Origin: Variovorax sp. PBL-H6
GTDB lineage: Bacteria; Pseudomonadota; Gammaproteobacteria; Burkholderiales; Burkholderiaceae_C
Direction: 5' to 3'
Assembly: GCF_901827155.1 (NCBI RefSeq)
Contig: NZ_LR594660.1
Span: 248,001 to 312,000 of the forward strand
Length of the DNA: 64,000 nucleotides
Each line of letters starts with the position of its first letter. Within the stretch, counting starts at the first letter, position 1. The translations under genes and the position numbers were made by a program. The notes beneath the pieces are model-generated. The model saw only the letters and a list, made by a program, of their open reading frames with translations. It was not told where the DNA came from and ran no database searches. This document shows positions 42,049-49,584 of this stretch, piece by piece.

Positions 42049-43202
42049 ACGTGTGCCCCCTTTGGGTCGGCTCGCCGGGCGTGGCCTCCCTGCTCAACCT
42101 GCTGGTGGACAGGCTGGACGCTTCGCAGGTACGGGGCAGTGCTCGCACGGCCTCACTTGCGCTCAGCGAGCGCACCTGGCCTGCGCTTTACGGCGCCGGA
42201 CGGGAGTCGGACAAGGAAGAGCTCTGGGCCCACCTCTGCGACATGGCGCGCTGGGGATGGGTCGCTGTCAAACCTGAGGCCGCGCTGCGTTCTCGCTCGG
42301 GCTATGCGATGGCGCCCCGGCTGACGGTACAGGCGGAAGCTGACGTGCGACGTGCAGTCAGCCGGCTAGAGCGGCCCCGCTCCAGCCTGGAGCGCTGGCG
42401 TGCAGCGGTCAACGAGCACCTCATCGGGACACCCGAGCAAAAAGCCGCGGTGGCCGACTTCTGCATCGATATCCCGAATCGCGACATGGCAGAGGTAGTG
42501 AAGCGCCTCAACGCCCTGCCCAACCTGGTGCCAGAGTCCGTACTCCTTCGAGAGGCCTCGAGCCGGCTGTTCTGGGGCATGTCCAAGGTGCTGGACAAGC
42601 GGCAAGCGCTGGTTTGTGCGGTCCTCGGCGTCCAGGAATGCCCCTTCCCCGAATCGCCTGTGCAGCTTCAGGTGTTCCTGCCGCCAAGTCCGCCCAGCGG
42701 GGTGCTGTTCATCGAGAACGCAATGACGTTCGAGCAGGCTGTCGGCGCGCCCACGGCAATGCTTGAGGGACTCATCCTGGCATTCGCCTCAGGCTTCCGG
42801 GGCAGCGCACAGCGCTTGAGGACCGCCGCGGGCAGCTCCCTCTACTACTCGGCCAAAGGTGACGCATCCGCCGAGGGCCGTGCGCGGTTCGAGGGTTGGC
42901 TGTACCAGACGGCGGGTTCGACCTTGAGATTGCCAAGCTACTTCTGGGGCGACCTGGATTTTGCGGGGATGCGGATTCTTGCAGCTCTTCGTGCCTCCTT
43001 TCCAGAGACTGAGGCGTGGCGGCCAGGCTACCTGCAAATGCTTCAGGCGCTGAAGTCAGGGGGCGGCCACGCCCCGGAGGCTGCCGACAAGCAGGGCCAG
43101 CGTGAGCTGCAGCGAACCGGTTGCCTGTTCGCAGACGCCGAACTCATCCCCGCCATGTCCCGCACGGGCCAGTTCGTCGACCAGGAAGCTTTCCGGCCGT
43201 AG
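42045..43202 (+). CDS. jetD: Wadjet JetD Toprim nuclease
   Basis: 385 aa, GTG start overlapping the jetC stop. The C-terminal half is a Toprim domain: catalytic Glu in 'VLFIENAMTFE' (about 223) and the D-x-D pair in 'YFWGDLDFAGMRIL' (about 302-304). JetD cleaves plasmid DNA once the SMC complex has stalled on a small closed circle. The N-terminal half is the arm/CAP-like region. Catalytic residues are present, so the system looks complete. It ends 11 bases before a pair of palindromes. Confidence 0.92.
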   Translation: MNVCPLWVGSPGVASLLNLLVDRLDASQVRGSARTASLALSERTWPALYGAGRESDKEELWAHLCDMARWGWVAVKPEAALRSRSGYAMAPRLTVQAEADVRRAVSRLERPRSSLERWRAAVNEHLIGTPEQKAAVADFCIDIPNRDMAEVVKRLNALPNLVPESVLLREASSRLFWGMSKVLDKRQALVCAVLGVQECPFPESPVQLQVFLPPSPPSGVLFIENAMTFEQAVGAPTAMLEGLILAFASGFRGSAQRLRTAAGSSLYYSAKGDASAEGRARFEGWLYQTAGSTLRLPSYFWGDLDFAGMRILAALRASFPETEAWRPGYLQMLQALKSGGGHAPEAADKQGQRELQRTGCLFADAELIPAMSRTGQFVDQEAFRP

Positions 43203-43213
43203 GGAGTGCCTCC

Positions 43214-43250
43214 GTGCCCAGACTGGGCACGGTCATGCCCAAATTGGGCA
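43214..43250. repeat. Two adjacent palindromes after jetD
   Basis: GTGCCCAGACTGGGCAC (43214-43230) and TGCCCAAATTGGGCA (43236-43250) share TGCCCA-N3-TGGGCA half-sites. Their centres are 21 bp apart, two helical turns. No T run follows, so an operator is at least as likely as a terminator. Confidence 0.6.
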
Positions 43251-43623
43251 GGCCGTAGCCGACATGCGGTACCCCTGCGCCCAGCCTAGCGAGCTTTCAA
43301 CAGCTCGGCAATTTCCTAGGCAATTCGGCCTCGGCACATCGCAATCTGGCCGGTTGGTAGGAAAAGTGGCGCGCGCCGTGAGCGTTTAAGCCGCCTTCCT
43401 ACACGGCTTCGCACGGAGCTTAGGTTGCGGCGGGTGCTCTTTCCCAGGGCGGCCATTGCCACCCGTGGGCTTCGAGCAGTCCAAGAGCGTTCGCGCGCTC
43501 GCGTACCCGGTACACGGTCCGGGCGAGAAAGAACGGAGGCGAACGCCTCGAACGATGTCTTCGATAGGGACATGCCGCATCGTACGTAAGCGGCCATCGT
43601 CCACCTGTCCGTGCTCCCTGCCC
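43251..43623. other. Gene-poor stretch
   Basis: No frame with a ribosome site. Minus-strand frames near 43420-43597 contain pieces that read protein-like when joined across a frame change (a 'TVYRVRERANALGLLEAHG' segment), perhaps a decayed small gene. Confidence 0.35.
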
Positions 43624-44060
43624 ATGCGTTTCGAGCGCTCCAAGTCCCTCTGCGTTGCAGCCGCGGCGCTGCCCTTCCTTAAAGACCTCGATGCCCTGTA
43701 CCCGGGTTCGAGCGGTGGTACGCCGGTAAGGTCGTGCCCGGCCTGGCCGCCGGCAGTGACATCCTCCTGCTCGCAAAGGAAGCGGACCACGTCGTCGGCG
43801 TGGCATTGGGAAAGCGTGGCGAGGAGGAGACCAAGCTTCGGTGTGTTCGGGTGCTGCCCGCCTACCACCAGTCTGGGGTTGGTATCAGGCTCATCGACCG
43901 AATGCTTCACGAGCTCGAATGTGAAAGGCCGCATTGCACTGTGGCGGAAGAAATGCTGCACATCTATAGCCGCGCATTCGTGAACCGCTACGGCTTCGCC
44001 CTCAGCGCCGTCGAAAATGGCCGCTATCGACCTGGCCGGCTCGAGTACGCCTTTAACTAA
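43624..44060 (+). pseudogene. GNAT acetyltransferase split by a one-base frameshift
   Basis: ATG 43624 opens 'MRFERSKSL...LPFLKDLDALYPG'. At about 43704 the frame must change by one base to continue 'FERWYAGKVVPGLAAGSDILLLAKEADHVVGVALGKR', then 'VRVLPAYHQSGVGIRLIDRML' (the acetyl-CoA loop) and 'FVNRYGFAL'. The joined reading is a typical small GNAT protein; neither frame alone is. The second frame has no good start codon before GTG 43734. Either a real lesion or a sequencing error. Confidence 0.7.
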
Positions 44061-44111
44061 GCGGTTTGCTCTGGCGCCGCACCGGGCCCACTGAGCGCTA
44101 CGCTGGACCTG

Positions 44112-44131
44112 GCTACACGGAGCAGGACCAC
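44112..44131 (+). promoter_or_regulatory. Shared-motif promoter
   Basis: GCTACAC at 44112-44118, five bases, AGGACCAC at 44124-44131. Confidence 0.6.
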
Positions 44132-44155
44132 TGGGCACTGCCCTCAGGGAAAAAC

Positions 44156-44191
44156 ATGACGAAACTACTTTTGAATGGGGCCTCCGCATGA
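44156..44191 (+). CDS. 11-aa upstream ORF coupled to the DUF262 gene
   Basis: ATG 44156, preceded by CAGGGA, encodes M-T-K-L-L-L-N-G-A-S-A and stops with TGA inside the ATGA that starts the DUF262 gene. The strong site belongs to the short ORF, so translation of the main gene may depend on it. Confidence 0.45.
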   Translation: MTKLLLNGASA

Positions 44192-44826
44192 GCGCCAAGC
44201 CATTCCATCGCTACGACGGACACGACCTGCCAGGCGTCGACCCCGCACGGAAGATGCCGCGGGCGACCATCAACGCATCCACGTCACCGCGCTCCATCGG
44301 CGAGCTCGTGGGCCGACTAGAACTGTTCACTTCAAAGGAGGCTGAGCAACGCCAGCTGTACCCCTGGGCCAGCCGGTTCGTGCTTGGCTACCCTCTGCCC
44401 GACTGGCAAAGGGCTCTCGTCTGGAGCGGGGAGCAGAAGGCCAGGTTCATCACCTCGCTGTGGCTGGACATCGACGTTGGCACCTACCTGGTCAACGACA
44501 TGGCCGACTATATCGAGGAACCCGGGAAGCCTTTGTTTGCCAGGAAGTTCACGGATGTCCTGCTGGACGGCCAGCAACGCCTGTCGGCTCTGGAGGACTA
44601 CCTGCTGAACAAGCTGGCGGTCCCTGACGTCAACGGCCAGCCCTGCCGGTGGGAGGAGCTGGGCAAGGTCGAGCGCCGGCTTTTCTGCAACAAGACCTTT
44701 GGCTGCTCCTTCGTGCGTTCATGGGATGAAGCAACGCTGCGCCAAATCTACGACCTGCGCTCGTTCGGTGGAACGCCGCACCTCGAGAGCGAGCGTGCCT
44801 CGGCTTCGCCTGAACACGAGGTCTGA
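44188..44826 (+). CDS. DUF262-domain protein (GmrSD N-terminal/ParB-like fold)
   Basis: 212 aa, a single DUF262 domain. 'PDWQRALVWSGEQKARFITSLWLDIDVGTYLV' matches the family's 'P.yQR..vW....k..li.Sil.g' block, and D127-GQQR-131 is the conserved catalytic or nucleotide-binding motif. DUF262 proteins occur in GmrSD modification-dependent restriction and other anti-phage modules. The usual C-terminal DUF1524 HNH nuclease is absent, so it may be an immunity relative or require a partner. ATG 44188 coupled to a short upstream ORF. Confidence 0.8.
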   Translation: MSAKPFHRYDGHDLPGVDPARKMPRATINASTSPRSIGELVGRLELFTSKEAEQRQLYPWASRFVLGYPLPDWQRALVWSGEQKARFITSLWLDIDVGTYLVNDMADYIEEPGKPLFARKFTDVLLDGQQRLSALEDYLLNKLAVPDVNGQPCRWEELGKVERRLFCNKTFGCSFVRSWDEATLRQIYDLRSFGGTPHLESERASASPEHEV

Positions 44827-44837
44827 AAACACCTTCT

Positions 44838-44918
44838 TCGACGCCGGGCCTTGTGCTCGGCGTTTCTCTTGGCTCAGCACCTGCAAGGAGAAGCGCCCTG
44901 GTCATGAGACCAGGGCGC
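44838..44918. terminator. Two terminator hairpins between convergent genes
   Basis: ACGCCG...CGGCGTTTCTC (about 44838-44868) serves the DUF262 gene. GCGCCCTGGTC/GACCAGGGCGC (44893-44918), a perfect 11-bp stem with ATGA loop, serves the minus-strand ATPase gene (TTCTCC follows on that strand). Confidence 0.8.
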
Positions 44919-44924
44919 CTGCAA

Positions 44925-45770
44925 TCAGGAGAGGAGGCTTTGCACCTCTGCGACATAGCCAGGCACCGCCTCGATGAGATGGAAGTGCTCTGGGTGCATC
45001 ATTGGGTAAAGGCTGTGGGTCGCAACGATGACCTGCAGCCGCGACATGTCGGCATCTGCTATTTGCCGCCAAAGCAGCGCTTCCGCCTTCGCGTCGAGCG
45101 ACTGCTCCGGTTCGTCCATCAGGACGACGGGCACCGCGCCGGCGGCGACGTTGCCGTATCGCTTCTTGAGCACCTCGGCTCTGAGCGTGCAGTCGGACGC
45201 GTCGCGGAGTCGGTCTACAGCGAGGGGCTGCGTGCCGCCATGCCAGTTCACGTACTGGTAGCTCAGGGTTGGTTTGTCTCCGGAGAGCAGTGCCTTGAGC
45301 TTTTCCAGCAACGCTTGGCTTCGCTGCCCGGACGATTTGTCCTTGATGAGCGTGCCGTAGGCTCGAGCTTCGTCGAAGTACCCGCACATCATTGATGCGG
45401 CGATGCTGTTGTCGTGGCCCGGGATGTGGCCTGGCTGGTAGTACAGCGCTGGCGCTCCGTCGGTTGCGACCTCGAGCCCGTTCAGGTAACGGAAGTCTCT
45501 CGACCACCGGTAGCCTGCCTGGTGCCAGTAGTCGTCCGAGTCGAGGCCCCTGGTGTAGTTGTCGTCGAAAGCGCTCTCACCTGTTTGGTACGAGAGCGTC
45601 TGGAGCGCCAGAGTCTTGAGCAGCGCGGACTTTCCGGCGCCGTTCGGACCAACGATGACATTAGGCCGTTTGGTCGAAAACGTGATTCCCTTGGGATGCT
45701 CCTGCATGAGGAGCGAAGTCTCAAAGTACGGGACAGCGGTGAAGCCGCTGGCTGTGAGTTGGGTTATCAA
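44925..45770 (-). CDS. Stand-alone ABC/SMC-like ATPase (AAA_21-like)
   Basis: 281 aa. Walker A VGPNGAGKS (about 39-47), signature-like 'KSSGQRSQALLEKL', Walker B 'PVVLMDEPEQSLDAKAEALLW' and the 'ATHS' histidine are all present. It has the architecture of the small predicted ATP-binding proteins used in two-gene defence or repair pairs, but no nuclease partner is adjacent. TTG 45770 is the likely start, AAAGGA upstream. Distinct from, but the same broad class as, the 9538 ATPase. Confidence 0.75.
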   Translation of the reverse strand: MITQLTASGFTAVPYFETSLLMQEHPKGITFSTKRPNVIVGPNGAGKSALLKTLALQTLSYQTGESAFDDNYTRGLDSDDYWHQAGYRWSRDFRYLNGLEVATDGAPALYYQPGHIPGHDNSIAASMMCGYFDEARAYGTLIKDKSSGQRSQALLEKLKALLSGDKPTLSYQYVNWHGGTQPLAVDRLRDASDCTLRAEVLKKRYGNVAAGAVPVVLMDEPEQSLDAKAEALLWRQIADADMSRLQVIVATHSLYPMMHPEHFHLIEAVPGYVAEVQSLLS

Positions 45771-45797
45771 GAGAGTATTCCTTTTCCGAAGCGATGG

Positions 45798-45818
45798 GTG
45801 TCCTGCCTCGGTATAGGG
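45798..45818 (-). promoter_or_regulatory. Shared-motif promoter of the 44925-45770 gene
   Basis: On the minus strand CCTATACC, five bases, AGGACAC, 28 bases before the TTG start. Confidence 0.6.
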
Positions 45819-45851
45819 ACGTTCCGGCGGCGGAAAACGGGGGTCCGCGCT

Positions 45852-46369
45852 TCAGTCGCGCACCCGCTCTAGGATTTCCAACGCGTCCACCAGCATCAAG
45901 GCCTTGCGCAGAAGGTCCTCGAGCGACTTCGCAACGAATACGTTCGGCTTGCTGACCCTGTCCAGGTGCGCACGAGCAAGTATTCGCGCCCTGCGCGAAG
46001 CTTCGGCCTGGGCCGGGATGCCTGCCACAGCTCCTCGCTGACGTCCTCCGCGATATACAGAAGTACGAAGTGCTGCGCGCTGGTCGCGCGCACCGCGTGA
46101 AGTGGAAAACCAGTTTCTGCCAGGGAGCCGAACCCAAACGTCTCCTCGGTCACCGCGAACACCACCAACTGGTCGTTCGCAAGGTGCAATGCTTCCAAGG
46201 GCGCGAGCTCGGGCGTCCAGCTCTCCACTTGCGGGTCGAAATAGGTGACTCCTCGAGCCTCGAGCGCAGTGCGGAAGGCCCGCCTCCAACTGCTGGGGCC
46301 GCACGTGCCGAAGAGGCCGAAATTGGCCGGCGTCAAGCCGGTGTGGGCAGGGGTATCGCAGGAGCTCAT
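45852..46369 (-). pseudogene. Nucleoside 2-deoxyribosyltransferase-like gene, frameshifted
   Basis: From ATG 46369 the product reads 'FGLFGTCGPSSWRRAFRTALEARGVTYFDPQVESW', 'LANDQLVVFAVTEETFGFGSLAETGF', the pattern of nucleoside 2-deoxyribosyltransferase-like proteins. Near 46015 the frame must shift to give 'PAQAEASRRARILARAHLDRVSKPNVFVAKSLEDLL', the expected C-terminal helices. Each frame alone ends in non-family sequence. A genuine frameshift or a sequencing error. Confidence 0.6.
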
Positions 46370-46453
46370 GCCTAGGATAGGCACGTCGTTGCTTGCAACG
46401 CAGAGGGCTCCTGGCTGGGCTTCGGTTTTCGGGCTGACGGCTATACGGTGCAC

Positions 46454-46855
46454 CTTGACCCAAAACTCCCTGCCCGGCCGTTCGCGCCTCAGCCCCCCGC
46501 GCCCTCGTAGCTCGGCGCCGCATTTGCGCCCGCGAACCCCTCAAATGGATGCCGTGGCAAGAGCTATCCACGGGTGCACTGCGTTCTCCTTCGAGGGGGC
46601 CTGCCGGGCTGTGAGTCAGGCGAGCAACTTGCGATTGCAGGAGCATGCGGTGCCCGGGGAGACCCTCCTCCGCACCCACGAGCCTTGATGGGATGACAAA
46701 GACCGTCAGCAACGCTGGCGGCCTGGTGAATTACGCGCTGAAGATGCCTGGATGAGGTCCGGCTGCCCAACCTGTCCAACCACCGCTGCACGTTCATGAC
46801 GTGCACCCTCGCCCATGCCTTTCAGCTCGCTGCAAGAATAGTCGCCAGCTATCCC
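46454..46855. other. Intergenic stretch, no convincing gene
   Basis: Several overlapping frames, none with a ribosome site. A minus-strand piece 'MNVQRWLDRLGSRTSSRHLQ' near 46800 looks protein-like but breaks into low-complexity sequence. Confidence 0.4.
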
Positions 46856-47446
46856 TTAGCGGCCTCGAGCTTTGAAGGCGCTCTTGGGCGGCTGTTTCCT
46901 GGACACGAGGACGTCGTAGCCGGCACGGCCCAGTACCCTCACCAAGAACTCGAAGCCCTGCTCGGAGCCCAGCCACTGGATGGCCGTCGCCGCCGCCGAG
47001 GCCTGCTCCTGGGTGTGGTTCGGGACTAGGGTCTGCATGAGAGGGGGCAGCCCGAGCCGGTCCTGGTTCGCGGCCTCCCATTCCTGGGCAAGCGCCGCCT
47101 CGCGCTGGCGGTCACGGTACTCGAGGTCGCTCTTCGTCCGGTTGAATGCGTAGCCGCGGTGCACGATGCCGGCCGGCAGGGGCGTGTACTGGTCTTTATC
47201 GTCGTCGTCGCTCTTTGCCACCAGGCGCGGAGTGTGATTCAGGGCGAGTGCGAGCAGAACGAAGGTGCTCAGGCTGGTGTCGGCGTCCTCCGCCTCAGTT
47301 CGTTGGATGGTCATGCGGCTCACGCCGGCGCGACTGGCCAGTTCGGCCTGGGTGAGGCCCATGGCGGTACGTGCATTAGCCAGCTGTGACAGGAGCGTGT
47401 TCTTGACGAGCGGCGCCACGTGGGTCAGGTCTTCCTTCGTTGCCAT
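46856..47446 (-). CDS. XRE-family DNA-binding protein
   Basis: 196 aa. Residues about 18-72 are a Cro/C1-type helix-turn-helix ('ARTAMGLTQAELASRAGVSRMTIQRTE'). The C-terminal 110 residues are helical and charged with no family I recognise. Start overlaps the stop of the upstream 144-aa gene (TGATG). Together they form a two-gene unit, possibly a toxin-antitoxin or repressor pair. Autoregulation at the promoter near 47900 is inferred. Confidence 0.78.
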   Translation of the reverse strand: MATKEDLTHVAPLVKNTLLSQLANARTAMGLTQAELASRAGVSRMTIQRTEAEDADTSLSTFVLLALALNHTPRLVAKSDDDDKDQYTPLPAGIVHRGYAFNRTKSDLEYRDRQREAALAQEWEAANQDRLGLPPLMQTLVPNHTQEQASAAATAIQWLGSEQGFEFLVRVLGRAGYDVLVSRKQPPKSAFKARGR

Positions 47447-47880
47447 CAGAGAGCCTCCATCGGCAAAGTCTCTTCCTCGACGACCATGGTGTGCGATTGC
47501 AACGTGACCTTAGCGAGCCGTGCCGTTCCTCCATGCATCCGGGCGGCTTCCGCGAAGCAGCAAACCAAAAACGCCTTCACGGCAGCGGCCGTGGGAGTTT
47601 CGAAACAGTTTTCCGAATGAAGTGAAACGACCCACGCGAGCTTTCCCTCAAGCTCCTCAGCGCCCTCAGCGGCGCACAGGTCGTACGCGGGAACCTCGTA
47701 CTGGATGCCGCCGTCGTTGACGGCCTGGATGGCAACCGGCAGCTTGCCGATTCCAGTCTCGACGGTCTTGTAGGCCGTACCGAAGATGGTACTGCCTCCC
47801 TCGCTGTCCTCTGACGCGGGCAACTCGTTCAGAACAAACCAGAAGTTGAGGAATTGCTGCTGCAGGTATTTGGTGGCCAT
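47446..47880 (-). CDS. Unknown partner of the XRE gene, 144 aa
   Basis: Soluble, acidic. N-terminal 'YLQQQFLNFWFVLNEL' is amphipathic; the middle is beta-like. No toxin fold is recognisable. It is first in the pair and translationally coupled to the XRE gene. Confidence 0.6.
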   Translation of the reverse strand: MATKYLQQQFLNFWFVLNELPASEDSEGGSTIFGTAYKTVETGIGKLPVAIQAVNDGGIQYEVPAYDLCAAEGAEELEGKLAWVVSLHSENCFETPTAAAVKAFLVCCFAEAARMHGGTARLAKVTLQSHTMVVEEETLPMEAL

Positions 47881-47885
47881 GTGTT

Positions 47886-47941
47886 ATCCGTTATAAGCGT
47901 GCAGTCTCATGCTACACCGATGTAGCCAGGTAGGTCAAGGG
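47886..47941 (-). promoter_or_regulatory. Promoter region of the XRE pair
   Basis: On the minus strand TTGACC, then TAGCAT 18 bases on, looks like a classical sigma-70 promoter overlapping CTACATCGGTGTAG. CTTATAACGG lies nearer the gene. CTACA and TGTAG form a short inverted repeat (47914-47926), a candidate operator. Confidence 0.5.
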
Positions 47942-47961
47942 ATACGGTTGTGTGCAGTGGC

Positions 47962-47999
47962 CTAAAGCGCATCGCGGTTGCTACACCGTGAAGGCCAAC
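47962..47999 (+). promoter_or_regulatory. Shared-motif promoter
   Basis: CTAAAGCGC at 47962-47970, GCTACAC at 47980-47986, AAGGCCAAC at 47991-47999. The upstream box is about five bases further away than usual. Confidence 0.5.
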
Positions 48000-48018
48000 T
48001 ACTACCAAGGATATGAAC

Positions 48019-48948
48019 ATGAGTGAAGCTGCTCTCCTCGAACGACCCACTGCAGACAAGACCTACAGCAAGGACGACATCATCCCTTCGTCCGCCTGGG
48101 GCAAAGACCACTGGTCCACCCTCTCCTACGTGGAAGCAGTTGCGACGGACTGTGCCGGCTTTCAGGTTGGCGCGGACGCGCGCATGCGCAGCACGCGGCG
48201 CAACCTCCGGGTGATGCAGAGCGAATGCCCCCGGCCGAAGCGTGCTGGCGCTCGCTCCTGGCCGCACGCAGTCGATTCCCACCACGGAACGCGCCTTCGC
48301 GACGGCTCTGAAGTCGACGGCCACGACGACTGGGCCTGCCTGCAGGACCTGGCGGCCGAAGGCCTGTTCACGAGCAACGAGCAGGACATCGAGCCTGGAG
48401 AGGTGCTGCACCTGTCCAAGAAAGGCAAGGCATGGGCTTCTGCCCTGCGCTCGCACAAGCAGGCGGGCGGCGCCTTTTCGACGTTCACTGCCGACGGGCT
48501 CCCCCAGATGGAGCTGGAGGGCAAGGCACCACCGAAAGAGGTTTTTGTGTGGATGAACAAGCGCATCGACGTTAGCGCCATCCTTGCGGACATTGCCAGC
48601 AAGAAGCTACGCCCGAAGGAAGTGACCATGGATGCGGAGTTCGTGGCGACCTACGCCCGAACTTTCCTGGGCATCGACAAGGCCAAACGCGATGTCGACC
48701 AGATTGGTTCGCTCTTCATCGCGGTGAGCTCGAAACACGCGCTTGAGTTGCCACAAGAGGTGCTGGACCAACCGGCAATCCTCATCTATGTCGGCAAAGG
48801 AAAAGGCGTTCTCAAGACCGAAGGTGACACGGCCGACTACCTGCTGTGTGACGGCAACCACCGTTACATCCGCGCCTACATGGATGACCTCGGCGACCGA
48901 AAGGCCTACGTCCTGAGCCCGGCTCAGTCGCGGGCTTACCGGAAATAA
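48019..48948 (+). CDS. Unknown two-part protein with a ParB-like DGNHR motif
   Basis: 309 aa. ATG 48019 is preferred (AAGGA eight bases upstream) over 48013. The N-terminal half has 'PSSAWGKDHWSTLSYVEAV' and several His/Arg-rich segments; the C-terminal part (about 175-309) contains 'YLLCDGNHRYIRAYM', like the D-G-x-x-R motif of ParB-nuclease-like folds. No cysteine cluster. The second half may bind a nucleotide or cut nucleic acid. Moderate guess only. Confidence 0.6.
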   Translation: MSEAALLERPTADKTYSKDDIIPSSAWGKDHWSTLSYVEAVATDCAGFQVGADARMRSTRRNLRVMQSECPRPKRAGARSWPHAVDSHHGTRLRDGSEVDGHDDWACLQDLAAEGLFTSNEQDIEPGEVLHLSKKGKAWASALRSHKQAGGAFSTFTADGLPQMELEGKAPPKEVFVWMNKRIDVSAILADIASKKLRPKEVTMDAEFVATYARTFLGIDKAKRDVDQIGSLFIAVSSKHALELPQEVLDQPAILIYVGKGKGVLKTEGDTADYLLCDGNHRYIRAYMDDLGDRKAYVLSPAQSRAYRK

Positions 48949-48977
48949 GCCCTCACGAGCGCACGCTCGCTGCTTCT

Positions 48978-49008
48978 AGCACCCTGCTTTGCCGGGGTGC
49001 TTTTCTTT
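48978..49008 (+). terminator. Rho-independent terminator
   Basis: AGCACCC/GGGTGC stem followed by TTTTCTTT. Confidence 0.85.
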
Positions 49009-49039
49009 GGCTCCCGTGCTCGAGCCCGGAGCGGTGCCG

Positions 49040-49071
49040 GAGAAACGAAAACCCCCGCTCTAGGCGGGGGT
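49040..49071 (-). terminator. Terminator of the 49093-49410 gene
   Basis: ACCCCCGC/GCGGGGGT stem; on the minus strand TTTTCGTTTC follows. Confidence 0.85.
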
Positions 49072-49092
49072 GAATGACGCACTGGCTCTTGT

Positions 49093-49410
49093 CTATTGGG
49101 ATGCGGCAGCGGCCCTGCGCTTGGCCTTGGCTGCGGTGATGGCGGCCTGCGCAGCTTCGCGGTCGCCTTTTAGCGCCTTGATGACCTCGGCTTCCGGGAT
49201 GTGCTTGAAGCGCGACAGCCATTCCGACGCCGGACGAACCCAGGTGTCGGGCTCGAAAGGCCAGACGTGGCGGTAGACCACGACGTTGCTTGCATCCTCG
49301 GTGTGCTTGCCGAAGCACGTGAGAGCGTAGATGCCGCCATCGGTATGGCGAAAGTAGGTGGGAACGGCTGTAAGCACGTAGGGGCTCCATGCAGATATCG
49401 AATGTGCCAT
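49093..49410 (-). CDS. DUF1653-like protein
   Basis: 105 aa from ATG 49410. The pattern 'DGGIYALTCFGKHTEDASNVVVYRHV...TWVRPASEWLSRF' resembles DUF1653 ('GxYxVlxxaxhxExxexxVvYxxl...xxxRPlxxF'). The last 30 residues are an Ala/Lys helix. The biochemical role of the family is unknown to me. Confidence 0.6.
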   Translation of the reverse strand: MAHSISAWSPYVLTAVPTYFRHTDGGIYALTCFGKHTEDASNVVVYRHVWPFEPDTWVRPASEWLSRFKHIPEAEVIKALKGDREAAQAAITAAKAKRRAAAASQ

Positions 49411-49584
49411 ATAGCGACCAGGTCGGCGGCCGCCCCGCGCCCCGCGGCGCCATCCGAAGCGCGGCTTAGCCCGGTCGGCATACAAAACACGGGGCTACAT
49501 GTGTCACGTGGCCCAGCACCGTTGAGCTGGCAGGCACCTGGCGTTCAGGGCAGAAGCCACGACTTTGCCGACCCAGAGAACCAT

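Noticed and set aside
43386..44198. 270-codon minus-strand frame over the GNAT region
   Set aside because: Composition is antisense-like and the plus-strand GNAT blocks explain the region.
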